A DNA stretch of 48,286 bases from Silicimonas sp. (GTDB taxonomy: Bacteria; Pseudomonadota; Alphaproteobacteria; Rhodobacterales; Rhodobacteraceae): NCBI GenBank assembly GCA_022820365.1, contig JAJEFO010000095.1:1-48286 (forward strand), given 5' to 3'. This document shows positions 29,702-37,986 of this stretch, piece after piece (the first letter of the stretch is position 1; the number at the start of each line of letters is the position of its first letter). The position numbers and the translations under genes are program-made. Below the pieces are notes generated by a model. That model did not search any database, was not told the DNA's origin, and saw only the letters and a list, made by a program, of their open reading frames with translations.

Positions 29702-30714
29702 GTCTCGACCCCGTCGTGCCTGATGCGCGGGTCCACGAAAGGATAGACCAGATCAACGAGAAACACGCTAACTGCCGTCATCAGGATGATGACGAAACTG
29801 ACTCCCTGGATGACCGGGAAGTCTTGGTCGAGAATCGCGTCGTAGAGCAGCTTCCCCATGCCGTTATAGGCGAAGATGCGCTCGACGAGCACCTGCCCTG
29901 CGACCAAGAGCCCGATCTTGAGCGCAAACGCCGTGATCTGGGGCAGGATGGCGTTCCGAATCATGTATCGATAGAGAATGTAGCGTGGCCGCAGGCCCTT
30001 GGCCTTCGCCAGCGTCACGTAGTCCTCACCCTGCACCGTGATCATCAGGCCGCGCATGCCGAGCGCCCAGAATCCAAATGTCACGATCACGATGGAAAGC
30101 GCCGGCAGAAAGCCGTGATGAATCACCGACTGAACGAACCCCCACGTCCAGCCCGGCTCGACGGTCAGCCCGTAAGCTCCGGTCAGCGGGAACCATCGGA
30201 GCTTTGCCGCCAGTAACCACATCAGGAGCAAGCCGGAGAGGATCGGCGGAATCGACGTGAAGACCATGGCGACCGGAATCGCGACACGGACCAGTTTCGG
30301 CGACCTGTCCCAGGCCATGAGTGCACCGAGCGCATTGCCGATGAAGAAGGTGATGATCACGGAGAGGAGCATGAGCCCGACAGTCCACGGCAAGGCACGC
30401 GCGATGAGGGTCGACACCTGCGTCGGAAACGTCGCCGTCGAGAGGCCGAAGTCGAAGGTAACGACGTTTCTGATGTACTTGACATACTGGACGACCAGCG
30501 GGTCGTTGAGCCCGAAATTCTCCCGGAGCTGTGCAAGTATCTGGTCGGCGTTCTCGACCGCGCCAGCGCCCGCCGCCATGCGGCCGAGCATGATGTCGGC
30601 GGGATCGACCGGCGAAAGCCTCGGGATGATCCAGATGAGCGTCGCGGCAATCCATACCGTGATCAGAAGCGTCACGACTCGATTCAAGAGATATGAGCGC
30701 GGGATGCGTCCCAT
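29698..30714 (-). CDS. ABC transporter permease (DppB/OppB type)
   Basis: 338 residues, ATG preceded by GGGAG about 7 bases upstream. The first membrane segment (LLNRVVTLLITVWIAATLIW), the IPRLSPVDPAD segment, and the coupling loop GEDYVTLAKAKGLRPRYILYR identify a DppB/OppB subunit. It lies 74 bases behind the first PhyH gene and is coupled to the second permease. A short hairpin CTGGCC-CTT-GGCCAG (30725-30739) precedes it. Confidence 0.93.
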   Translation of the reverse strand: MGRIPRSYLLNRVVTLLITVWIAATLIWIIPRLSPVDPADIMLGRMAAGAGAVENADQILAQLRENFGLNDPLVVQYVKYIRNVVTFDFGLSTATFPTQVSTLIARALPWTVGLMLLSVIITFFIGNALGALMAWDRSPKLVRVAIPVAMVFTSIPPILSGLLLMWLLAAKLRWFPLTGAYGLTVEPGWTWGFVQSVIHHGFLPALSIVIVTFGFWALGMRGLMITVQGEDYVTLAKAKGLRPRYILYRYMIRNAILPQITAFALKIGLLVAGQVLVERIFAYNGMGKLLYDAILDQDFPVIQGVSFVIILMTAVSVFLVDLVYPFVDPRIRHDGVET

Positions 30715-30788
30715 GCCTGTCTCCCTGGCCCTTGGCCAGCCTTGCCGTCGTCACCGTTGCGTCATTCGCATACGGGATCAAGCCGCAT

Positions 30789-31556
30789 TCAAGACGCCTG
30801 CCCCGCCGCCGTGCGGCTGATGCAGTGATTCCAACCCCGCAGAACCATGCGCTCGTCGGGATGTCGGTTGCCGTTCACGACCCGGTCGGACCCGGCGTAC
30901 ATCTGGCAGAGCACGGTCTTGCGTGCCTGCCTGGAACGGTTCGGCATCGAACCGTGCAACGTAAGGTAGTGAAAGAACACGACGTCGCCCGGTTCGGCCT
31001 CGATCACCGCAGCCCCCGTGATCGGGAACCGGTCGAGCATGTCGACCGTCTGACGCCCGTCCGCGCCTTCGATCCGGCCAAGTCGGTGGCTGCCGGGATA
31101 GACCCGCAGGCAGCCCATTTCGTCAGTCGCGCGCGAAACATGGATTATGCCCGCGATCATCCTGTCGCGTTCGGTCGGAAAGTACGGCCAGTCCTGGTGC
31201 ATCGGAAAGGGAGAGCCGTGCTCAGACGGTTTCTGGAACAGCTTTGAATGATGCAGGACGATGTCGGGGCCGAGAATCGCCTCCACGACATCCAGGAAGC
31301 GGTCGTTCAGAAGGGCATCGAGCCAGACCCGGGAGTACTTCTGCACGTTATGCGTGTGCAGGACCACGTCCGAGGCGCGAGATATCCTTTGCACGCCCGC
31401 ACCTTCCCACGTCGCGTCGACGTCCTCGCGACTGGCCTCCAGTTGAGCCACAATTCGGTCAAAGTCGCGCTCAAGGACGGCAATTTCGTCCGGGCGGAAG
31501 ATTCCCCTGGCGTGATAGAAGCCGTCTTCCTCGAACGAACTCTGGATTTCGGGCAT
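30789..31556 (-). CDS. Phytanoyl-CoA dioxygenase (PhyH) family protein, copy within the transporter operon
   Basis: 255 residues from the ATG at 31556 (GGAG about 10 bases upstream). The Fe(II)/2-oxoglutarate site is complete: His120-x-Asp122 in PMHQDW, distal His201 in LTLHGSMPNRS and a candidate 2-oxoglutarate-binding Arg at 209 or 212. It is therefore expected to hydroxylate or oxidatively dealkylate a small substrate in the cytoplasm. Its position between the binding protein and permease genes ties it to the imported compound. Sequence similarity to the second PhyH protein of the locus (34159-35001) is limited to the family core, so they probably act on different positions or steps. Confidence 0.88.
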   Translation of the reverse strand: MPEIQSSFEEDGFYHARGIFRPDEIAVLERDFDRIVAQLEASREDVDATWEGAGVQRISRASDVVLHTHNVQKYSRVWLDALLNDRFLDVVEAILGPDIVLHHSKLFQKPSEHGSPFPMHQDWPYFPTERDRMIAGIIHVSRATDEMGCLRVYPGSHRLGRIEGADGRQTVDMLDRFPITGAAVIEAEPGDVVFFHYLTLHGSMPNRSRQARKTVLCQMYAGSDRVVNGNRHPDERMVLRGWNHCISRTAAGQAS

Positions 31557-31580
31557 TGTTCCGTGCTCCGTTTCGATCGC

Positions 31581-31607
31581 GCGGGGGCGCGGCTCACGCG
31601 CCCCCGC
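31581..31607. terminator. Strong GC hairpin between binding-protein and PhyH genes
   Basis: GCGGGGGCGCG and CGCGCCCCCGC are perfect 11-base arms with a 5-base loop. On the plus strand the stem is followed by CATTTTTT, the layout of an intrinsic terminator; on the minus strand, the direction of the operon, the A-run precedes the stem and no T-tract follows. It may stop antisense transcription and, on the operon mRNA, act as a 3' stabiliser of the binding-protein message or a partial terminator. Confidence 0.6.
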
Positions 31608-31629
31608 CATTTTTTGCTGAGCAGGACGT

Positions 31630-33363
31630 TCAGCCTCCCGCCTTCTCCAGGCTGTGGATGATCTGGTGGGTGTGGTTCCACCAGAAGAACGGGTGGTTGT
31701 AGTAGTTCTCGCTCGTTGGCCAGCCCGTCCAGTAAGTGGTGTTGAACGGAATCAGTTTTGCCGATTGCACGAGCGGAATGAAAGGCATTTCCTCGTGCAG
31801 ATACTGGTAGGCCTCTGCCACCAGTCCCGGCACGTCCGGATCCCCAAGCGCCCGTGACGCCATCTCGTCGACGATCGCCGAGTAATTCCGAGCAGCATCC
31901 GAGTTCCACCGTGCGGTATTGTTGAAGCCCGGCGAGCGCTCTCCCACGGGAACAACGTCCTTCACGGTGTAGCGGCCCATGGACGCCCAAGGTTCGTTCA
32001 CCGATCCGCAGGACAACCAGCTGTAGGTCATCTCGTAGGCACCGAACGGCAGCACTTCGCCCCAGAACACGCCGTTCTCAACCGGAACCGACGACGCCTT
32101 GATGCCGGCACGGTTCAACTGTTCGACGATGACATCGATGGTCCGCATGTACTCGGTCGACGCCGAGTTCACGTGGATCTTGACCTCCAGATCCACGCCA
32201 TCCTTCTCGTAGATGCCGTCCGAACCCATGGCGTAGCCCTCCGCCTCGATCAATGCCTGCCCTGCCGCCACGTCTGCTGTTGCCGAGAGCTCGTATCCCG
32301 CCGCGACCGCTGCATCAATGAACGGTGCCATAGAGCCGTACTGCACGAACATGGTACGCGAGGGAACCGTGGCACCTTCAATCGCCACGTTCACGATCTG
32401 AGTTCGGTCGATGATATGGTTCACTGCACGACGCATGTCAGGATCGTCCCATGGTGCAATCGTCGTGTTGATCTCAAGCTGTCGTGAGCAGGGATCTGCG
32501 GACGCATAGGGATAGCCTTCATGCCAGGCAATCACCGCAGAATTCTGTGCCTGAATTGCCTCGAAAGTCCCGACCGAGATGTTTTGCGCCGCATCGAGCT
32601 GGTTCGTGGCCATGAGCTGGGCGCGGCTCTCCTCGCCACCGGACTCCAGCCAAATCAGCCGCTTCGGTTCGGGCAGGTCCATGAATCCGGCCTTTGCCCC
32701 CCACCAGTCGTCGTTTCGGTCCCACACCGCGCGGTTTGTTGCCGCCGACGTGAACGTGTAGGGCCCGGTGCCGATCGGCTCGGCATTGGCGAACGTCGCT
32801 GCATCCTCGCCGCTCCAGATGTGCTCTGGCATGATCAGGAACGAACCGAAGATTCGTACGCCGAAGTTCTCGACGATGAAGCGCGGGTTCGACGCATTGA
32901 GCGTAAACTTGACCGTCAGGTCGTCAATCGCCTCAACGCCCGCCACCTGAGCGCGGACCGTGGCGGCTTCGCGACTCGATATTTCTTCGTTGTTCAGGGC
33001 CATGTTCACGGTGAAGACGACGTCATCCGCGTTGAACGCCTCGCCATCCGACCAGGAGATGCCCTCCCTCAAGCTGATCGTGAACTCGGTCGAATCTTCG
33101 TTCTGCGAGTAGCCGGTCGCAAGCCACGGATCGAGTTCGCCCGATCCGTAGTTAAGTATGAAGAGCGGCTCCCACATGGCCTGGTGAGCACCGTGCATTC
33201 GCTTGGTCCCGGGCGTGAACCAGTTGAAGTTGCCAGGATCCTTGATCGTGCGATCAAGGTCAAAAATCACCGTGTCCTCGCGCGCAACATCTTGCGCATG
33301 GACACCGCCAACCGCCGCAAGTGCAAGCGACGAGGCTAGCATTACCGTAGTCTTGATAGTCAT
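31630..33363 (-). CDS. ABC transporter substrate-binding protein, family 5
   Basis: 577 residues from the ATG at 33363 with GGAGG 7 bases upstream. The Sec signal peptide MTIKTTVMLASSLALAAVGG ends at VHA, with the mature protein starting QDVA. Family-5 features: EPLFILNYGSGELDPWLATG, FTISLREGISWSDGEAFNADD in pieces, the central GTGPYTF and ILDRTQI-like IIDRTQIV. The family binds oligopeptides, nickel chelates and, often in marine and rhizobial bacteria, oligosaccharides. With a GH38 mannosidase in the same series, a glycoside ligand is the more likely choice here. Two hairpins bracket the gene. Confidence 0.92.
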   Translation of the reverse strand: MTIKTTVMLASSLALAAVGGVHAQDVAREDTVIFDLDRTIKDPGNFNWFTPGTKRMHGAHQAMWEPLFILNYGSGELDPWLATGYSQNEDSTEFTISLREGISWSDGEAFNADDVVFTVNMALNNEEISSREAATVRAQVAGVEAIDDLTVKFTLNASNPRFIVENFGVRIFGSFLIMPEHIWSGEDAATFANAEPIGTGPYTFTSAATNRAVWDRNDDWWGAKAGFMDLPEPKRLIWLESGGEESRAQLMATNQLDAAQNISVGTFEAIQAQNSAVIAWHEGYPYASADPCSRQLEINTTIAPWDDPDMRRAVNHIIDRTQIVNVAIEGATVPSRTMFVQYGSMAPFIDAAVAAGYELSATADVAAGQALIEAEGYAMGSDGIYEKDGVDLEVKIHVNSASTEYMRTIDVIVEQLNRAGIKASSVPVENGVFWGEVLPFGAYEMTYSWLSCGSVNEPWASMGRYTVKDVVPVGERSPGFNNTARWNSDAARNYSAIVDEMASRALGDPDVPGLVAEAYQYLHEEMPFIPLVQSAKLIPFNTTYWTGWPTSENYYNHPFFWWNHTHQIIHSLEKAGG

Positions 33364-33429
33364 GTGTTCCTCCACTGTTGGTCTGGAATCGTTTCTGCGT
33401 CGGAACCCGCCAAACCGGTCGCGCCCCGA

Positions 33430-33477
33430 GCGCGCTGCCGGGCCATTTGACTGCCCGGACATCGACCCTCAGCGCGC
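33430..33477. promoter_or_regulatory. Nested stem-loop ahead of the binding-protein gene
   Basis: Outer arms GCGCGCTG (33430-33437) and CAGCGCGC (33470-33477) enclose inner arms CCGGGC (33438-33443) and GCCCGG (33453-33458). It overlaps the stop of the MBL gene and lies 67 bases before the binding-protein start. It could be an mRNA processing or stability element or an attenuator separating MBL and transporter expression. Confidence 0.45.
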
Positions 33478-34149
33478 ATAATCCATAACCAGGACCCGCG
33501 TCGCGTCGGGAAGGGCCCGCGCCGTCAGTTCGACTTCATGTGCGCAGGCAAAATCCACGTCCTCCTCCTTGAAACTACATAGGAAACTTTCGATCCACTT
33601 CGTGTTGCGAGGCCGGTAAGTCAGTGTGCGAAAATGCATCGGCACCACGAGCTTCGGCCGCACCGCGTGTATCATCTTCATCAGATCGGGCAGCTCGATC
33701 GTGAGATACCCGCCAGCAAGAGCCAGCAGGAGATCCACGTCCTCGAAGAACGCGATCTGGCGTTCGCTGAGCGGATTGCCGACATCTCCCATGTGCGCAA
33801 CCCGGATGCCGTCGAGCTCGAAACGGTACATACCGTTCCGCCCGGGCACCTCATGGTCTGGATGCTGATCCCACTCGGCCGCCTCGATGGCCGTCACCGT
33901 AAGCCCGGCCGCCTCTCCGACGCCGCCGTTCAACGCTATTTCAAGGGCGTCAAGCACGAACGGATCGCCGGGGATCAGGTCGGACCGGCAGTGCGCGTCG
34001 TCGTCATGCGACGACCGGATCACCACATCAGCAGCGTCGGCAATGGCCGGATACCCTACCTCTGCCGGCGTGTAAGGATCCGTGATCACGATCGGGCCTT
34101 CCTTCGGGATCAGGCGGAAGGCGGCATGTCCGTACCATTGCAGTTTCAC
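33469..34149 (-). CDS. Metallo-beta-lactamase-fold protein, UlaG-like, with altered metal motif
   Basis: 226 residues. The start MKLQWYGHAAFRL, the HMGDVG segment and PMHFRT near the C-terminus match UlaG/RomA-type MBL-fold hydrolases. The usual HxHxDH metal motif appears as SHDDDAH (residues 47-53): His48 and His53 are kept, but the second His is Asp50 and the Asp before the last His is Ala52. Either metal binding is changed or activity is lost; some UlaG-like subfamilies tolerate an Asp-rich variant, so loss is not proven. UlaG-type proteins hydrolyse lactones or phosphodiesters. It starts 9 bases after the PhyH gene, so the two are co-transcribed. Confidence 0.8.
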   Translation of the reverse strand: MKLQWYGHAAFRLIPKEGPIVITDPYTPAEVGYPAIADAADVVIRSSHDDDAHCRSDLIPGDPFVLDALEIALNGGVGEAAGLTVTAIEAAEWDQHPDHEVPGRNGMYRFELDGIRVAHMGDVGNPLSERQIAFFEDVDLLLALAGGYLTIELPDLMKMIHAVRPKLVVPMHFRTLTYRPRNTKWIESFLCSFKEEDVDFACAHEVELTARALPDATRVLVMDYAR

Positions 34150-34158
34150 CGCGCCACC

Positions 34159-35001
34159 TCAGTTCGTCCCATGGTTTCTGGGCGTGTCCGTCATCGTGAT
34201 GTCGTCGTTTTCGGGGCGCGGATGCACCTTCCAGTCCGCGGCAGACCCGCGGCAAAGGATCGCTTCCACGCCTTCGGCCCAATCCGGGTCGGTTATCCTT
34301 ACTGAAGGCGGGCAATAGCGCATCGTAAGCCCGCATCGTCGACGAGACGATGCATTGGGCCGGCTCCCGTGAACCAGCATGTCCGCATGCAACGAAATCT
34401 GGCCAGCCCGCAAGGCATTGGTGAAGGGCCGACCCATGTCTGCGGCTCCTTTGGTCTCGATGTGAAAGACCGACTCGCCCCGTGCCTCGCCGACCTTCAG
34501 CGCACCCCTGTCATGGCTTCCCGGAATGAACCGCATCGCCGCGTTCTCCTCATCCGCGTCGTCAACGGCAAGCCAGACGGTAACGGTGCGCGCAGGGCTG
34601 AGCGACCAGAACGAGGCATCCTGGTGCCAGGGAACCCGCTTCGGGTCGTGGGGCTTCTTCGACAGGATCGCCGTCGCCCAGCAGAGAATGTCCGGCCCGA
34701 TTATGTCCTCCACATGATCGAGGATGCGGGCATCGGTAACGATGTCCCACAGTCCCGCAAGACGCGCCTGGTAGCAGTTGATTCCATAGGCGCCGTCCGC
34801 TCCCATGTCCGCCATCAGGCGGTCAACATAGGTCCGGATGCGTCGGACTTCCTCCTGCCCGAAAATGTCGAACGGCTGCACGAAGCCAAAGCGGTTGTAC
34901 TGATCGACCTGTGCAGGGCTGAGCAGCGCAGGCGCGTCGTTCTTCACCGGACGGAACGACAGATCCTGGACTTGTTTTTCAAACGACATGGACATGGTCA
35001 T
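34159..35001 (-). CDS. Phytanoyl-CoA dioxygenase (PhyH) family protein, first gene of the locus
   Basis: 280 residues; ATGs at 35001, 34995 and 34989 are all possible starts. The iron ligands are His126-x-Asp128 in PWHQDAS and His211 in LVHGSRPN, with Arg candidates at 220-222 for 2-oxoglutarate. The segment AMRFIPGSHDRG is typical of PhyH proteins. It should be an active Fe(II)/2-oxoglutarate oxygenase. It is the promoter-proximal gene opposite the AraC-family regulator, suggesting its product or substrate is central to what the locus responds to. Confidence 0.88.
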   Translation of the reverse strand: MTMSMSFEKQVQDLSFRPVKNDAPALLSPAQVDQYNRFGFVQPFDIFGQEEVRRIRTYVDRLMADMGADGAYGINCYQARLAGLWDIVTDARILDHVEDIIGPDILCWATAILSKKPHDPKRVPWHQDASFWSLSPARTVTVWLAVDDADEENAAMRFIPGSHDRGALKVGEARGESVFHIETKGAADMGRPFTNALRAGQISLHADMLVHGSRPNASSRRRCGLTMRYCPPSVRITDPDWAEGVEAILCRGSAADWKVHPRPENDDITMTDTPRNHGTN

Positions 35002-35050
35002 CTTTCAGATGGAGGTATACGCATTCCGCGGCTTGTGCAGAGTCCGCTGG

Positions 35051-35091
35051 TTGACTATTTCTTGTGTTTAATTGACTTTTTTGTCTTTTAA
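35051..35091. promoter_or_regulatory. Tandem 21-bp direct repeat in the araC-PhyH gap, candidate operator
   Basis: Two near-identical units start with TTGACT at 35051 and 35072 and end in TTTAA or TTTTAA, giving a period of 21 bases, close to two helical turns. This is the classical spacing for the two half-sites of an AraC-family dimer. The repeat lies in a 120-base AT-rich divergent region, so it could serve both genes. TTGACT also resembles a -35 element, which may make the repeats overlap promoter sequences. Confidence 0.5.
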
Positions 35092-35121
35092 CTCACCGTA
35101 AGTTGTGGAATATCGGCATTC

Positions 35122-36009
35122 ATGGAAACTCGCCGCTTCCTGATCGCCAATAGCCTGTCAGACGGTGCCGCCTATCACTTTACGTGGAGTTCACTCGACA
35201 CGGCTCCGGCCCGATTCGCTCACACGCACGACTATTGCGAGCTTTCCCTGATCGAGCGGGGCGCTGCATGGCATTGGGTCAATGGCGAGACGATGCTCCT
35301 GAACGAGGGGGCACTCCTGTTCATCCGCCCGAACGACCGCCACTGGTTTCGCGCGAGGCGGCGTACCGGATGCCGGATCATCAATGTGATGTTTCGAACT
35401 GAAAGTGCAGACCACCTGGTGGAGCGCTACGGGGATGACTTGGCAGGCCGCTACTTCTGGACGGACAGCGCGTTGCCGGAAGTGCACCAGTTGCACGGCC
35501 CGCGCATGGAGCGCGCTATCAACACGGCGCTGGAACTGCAGACCGCACGGCGCAGCCTCGCCCGGATCGAGGACTTCCTGCTCGCTATGATGACCCGGGT
35601 CGTGGACTATGCAGTCACGGGCCGTGCGGCCATGCCTCCATGGCTTGCGATGGCCTGTCAGGCCGCGCAGCACCCGGAAGTGTTCCGCCGTGGCGCGGCC
35701 GGGTTCGTGATCGCTGCCGGACGCGGCCACGAGCACGTCTGCAGAACGGCCAAGCGCCATCTTGGAATCACGCCATCGGTCTACGTCAACAGGATTCGGA
35801 TGCAGTACGCCGCGATGGCCCTCGGCTCCAGCGACCAGTCAATTTCCAGCATCGCGCTTGATTGCGGGATCGAGAACATGAGCCATTTCTACAAGCTCTT
35901 CCGTGCGCATTACGGCGTGACGCCACGTGCCTACAGAACGGTTCATGCGCGAAATCCGGTTCAGCCGACCGGCAACGCTTCACCGCCCCGGATGCCGCCG
36001 CAACCATGA
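35122..36009 (+). CDS. AraC-family transcriptional regulator
   Basis: 295 residues. The N-terminal cupin-like part (FAHTHDYCELSLIERG, LLFIRPNDRHWF) is a sugar- or small-molecule-sensing fold; the C-terminal part about 185-280 is the double helix-turn-helix (HVCRTAKRHLGITPSVYVNRIR and SISSIALDCGIENMSHFYKLFRAHYGVTPRAYR in pieces). It is transcribed away from the PhyH-MBL-ABC-GH38 series with 120 bases between, so it most likely controls that series in response to the imported compound. It converges on the phosphatase gene with 27 bases between. Confidence 0.92.
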   Translation: METRRFLIANSLSDGAAYHFTWSSLDTAPARFAHTHDYCELSLIERGAAWHWVNGETMLLNEGALLFIRPNDRHWFRARRRTGCRIINVMFRTESADHLVERYGDDLAGRYFWTDSALPEVHQLHGPRMERAINTALELQTARRSLARIEDFLLAMMTRVVDYAVTGRAAMPPWLAMACQAAQHPEVFRRGAAGFVIAAGRGHEHVCRTAKRHLGITPSVYVNRIRMQYAAMALGSSDQSISSIALDCGIENMSHFYKLFRAHYGVTPRAYRTVHARNPVQPTGNASPPRMPPQP

Positions 36010-36036
36010 TGACAAGGAGCGCCGATGCATGTGCGC

Positions 36037-37959
36037 TCAGACAATCCGCCTCATCGTTATCAGCGTGATGTCGTCGGCCTGCGGCGCATCCCCCGCAAAC
36101 TGGTCGATCTCGTCCAGAATGCGGTCCGACGCTTCCGTGCAATCCGGACTTTCCGCCCCACGAATCACCTTGCTGAATATCTCTATGGCGCTGTCCCGAC
36201 CCAGAATTTCGCCATCCGTTGTCTGCGCCTCGTCGAATCCGTCACTGTGGAAGAGCAGGCTCTCCCCGGGTTTCAAGGTCAGGTGATGCAGCGACCAGTC
36301 CACGTCCGGGAGGACACCGAGCACGAGATTGGGTGGCCTCATTTCCAGCCTGACCTCTCCGTCAGGACCGGCGATCATTGGCGGGCAATGGCCCGCATTG
36401 ACGAACGCGACCTCACCCGTTCGCGGCGTGACGAATGCCACGATTGCGGTAAGGAACATCTCTTCTGGGTTGCGCTGGCAGAGCGCGTTGTTCGCCGCCT
36501 TTATCTGCTCGGGCAGGTTTTCGGGCGTTTGGCAATGCGACCGCAGAACGACGCTTGCCTGCGCAGCAAAGAGCGCTGCGGCAATACCCTTGCCGGACAC
36601 GTCCGCGATCACTGCCGCCACACGACCGTCGTCCACTGGAAACGCATCGAAAAAGTCCCCCCCGACATCCTGGGCAGCACGCATCCGTGCGCCGATCTCG
36701 AGACCGGGATGCAGGTCGAAATCCACCGGAAGCAGTGAATGCTGGATCCGCCTTGCACTCTCGAGCTGCTCCTGCACCGCGATCAAGGCATTGCGGGCCT
36801 CGATGCTGGCACGGAACCGCTCCACCGTGTCTAGAAGCGTGTCGATTTCCGCAACCGTCCGTCGGACGACACTCGACGACTCCGAACCGTCGGATTTCTG
36901 AGCTTGCCTGGCGACACTGTGAAACGCGAATCGCGCAGGCACCCCCTCGACTTGACGCTCGGGCTCCGGAGGCGGCGCCGCATCACGCATGCGCAGGCCG
37001 GTTTCTCCCCGCGCCATGGCATCGAGCAGATACACGACCGCCCCCAAAGGTCGGAAACCGAGCCGAAGCGCCCGTGCGAGCAGCCCAAGCGAAAGAAGGA
37101 CGATGACCAGCACGGACGTGAACGCCAGCGTCGCCAGCACTTCCTCGCGCTCCAGAGCTTTCGAGATGTCCTTGAGGAGGATGACGTCGCCGGAGAAGTT
37201 ACCGTCTTCGTCCCTGAGCGGCAGGGTCACCACTTCGAAACGCCTGCCATCAATGCTGGCTAGAACCTGGAGCCGCGCCTGTCCATCGGGTTCCGGAAAA
37301 GTAGATTCGAAAGCCGGCACGTCTCCCGAAAGCCTGACCAGCCCGTCGGCACGTCGCGCAAATGCCGTCCCAACAAGATCCGGGAAAAAGACTGAGATCC
37401 CGTTGCTGATTTCGAGAAACGCCACAACTTGCGCCACGACAAGATCGCCGCGTCGTATCGGGGCAAAATGCACCAGGTACGGAACACCGCTTGAAGAAAC
37501 AGTGATGCGGTTTCGGATGGCCTCCGTGGCTCCTTCCTGCACCGCTCTCGATTCGACAAGCCCCGCCTCGTCGCCCGTAGTGGCCAATACCTGTCCCGAG
37601 GCAGAAATCACGGCGAATGCGGGCCGTGCGAGCAACGTGTTCCTGGCACGCTCAAGCAACCTGTTGAGATCGTCCGATCCGCCGTTGCCAATCGCCGTGT
37701 CAATCTCGGCATCCAGGACAATTGTCCTGGCAATGTCCCTCAATCGCCCGCGATAGAGTGCCAGCATCGTATCGAGCAAGCCCGACTGCACCTCGATCGA
37801 AGCTGATTCGTATCTCCGGCTCACTAGGTCTTGGCGGAATTCCGAATAAGCAAAAAAGATTCCCGACACTGCCAACAGGGCCGCCGCCGCAATCAAGGTG
37901 ATGCCGCGCCGCAGGCTTCGTCCCTTTCGGGTTCCGTGCTTTGTGGAGCTTGCCGTCAT
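36037..37959 (-). CDS. Membrane sensor with SpoIIE/PP2C phosphatase (RsbU-like)
   Basis: 640 residues. Membrane segment about 18-38, a periplasmic sensory part about 40-270 (PAFAVISASGQVLATTGDEAG in pieces, Cache-like), a second membrane segment about 283-303, a HAMP-like linker, a coiled stretch ending VQEQLESARRIQHSLLP, and a PP2C phosphatase about 425-638. Metal-binding acidic motifs are all present: DVGGDFFDAF, IADVSGKGIAAALFAA, FHSDGFDEA and QADDITL. In partner switching such a phosphatase removes phosphate from the STAS protein so it can bind the HATPase. It is the last gene of the seven-gene operon, 27 bases behind the GNAT gene. Confidence 0.92.
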   Translation of the reverse strand: MTASSTKHGTRKGRSLRRGITLIAAAALLAVSGIFFAYSEFRQDLVSRRYESASIEVQSGLLDTMLALYRGRLRDIARTIVLDAEIDTAIGNGGSDDLNRLLERARNTLLARPAFAVISASGQVLATTGDEAGLVESRAVQEGATEAIRNRITVSSSGVPYLVHFAPIRRGDLVVAQVVAFLEISNGISVFFPDLVGTAFARRADGLVRLSGDVPAFESTFPEPDGQARLQVLASIDGRRFEVVTLPLRDEDGNFSGDVILLKDISKALEREEVLATLAFTSVLVIVLLSLGLLARALRLGFRPLGAVVYLLDAMARGETGLRMRDAAPPPEPERQVEGVPARFAFHSVARQAQKSDGSESSSVVRRTVAEIDTLLDTVERFRASIEARNALIAVQEQLESARRIQHSLLPVDFDLHPGLEIGARMRAAQDVGGDFFDAFPVDDGRVAAVIADVSGKGIAAALFAAQASVVLRSHCQTPENLPEQIKAANNALCQRNPEEMFLTAIVAFVTPRTGEVAFVNAGHCPPMIAGPDGEVRLEMRPPNLVLGVLPDVDWSLHHLTLKPGESLLFHSDGFDEAQTTDGEILGRDSAIEIFSKVIRGAESPDCTEASDRILDEIDQFAGDAPQADDITLITMRRIV

Positions 37960-37986
37960 TTTTTCGAACCGTTTGCCCCCGCGACC

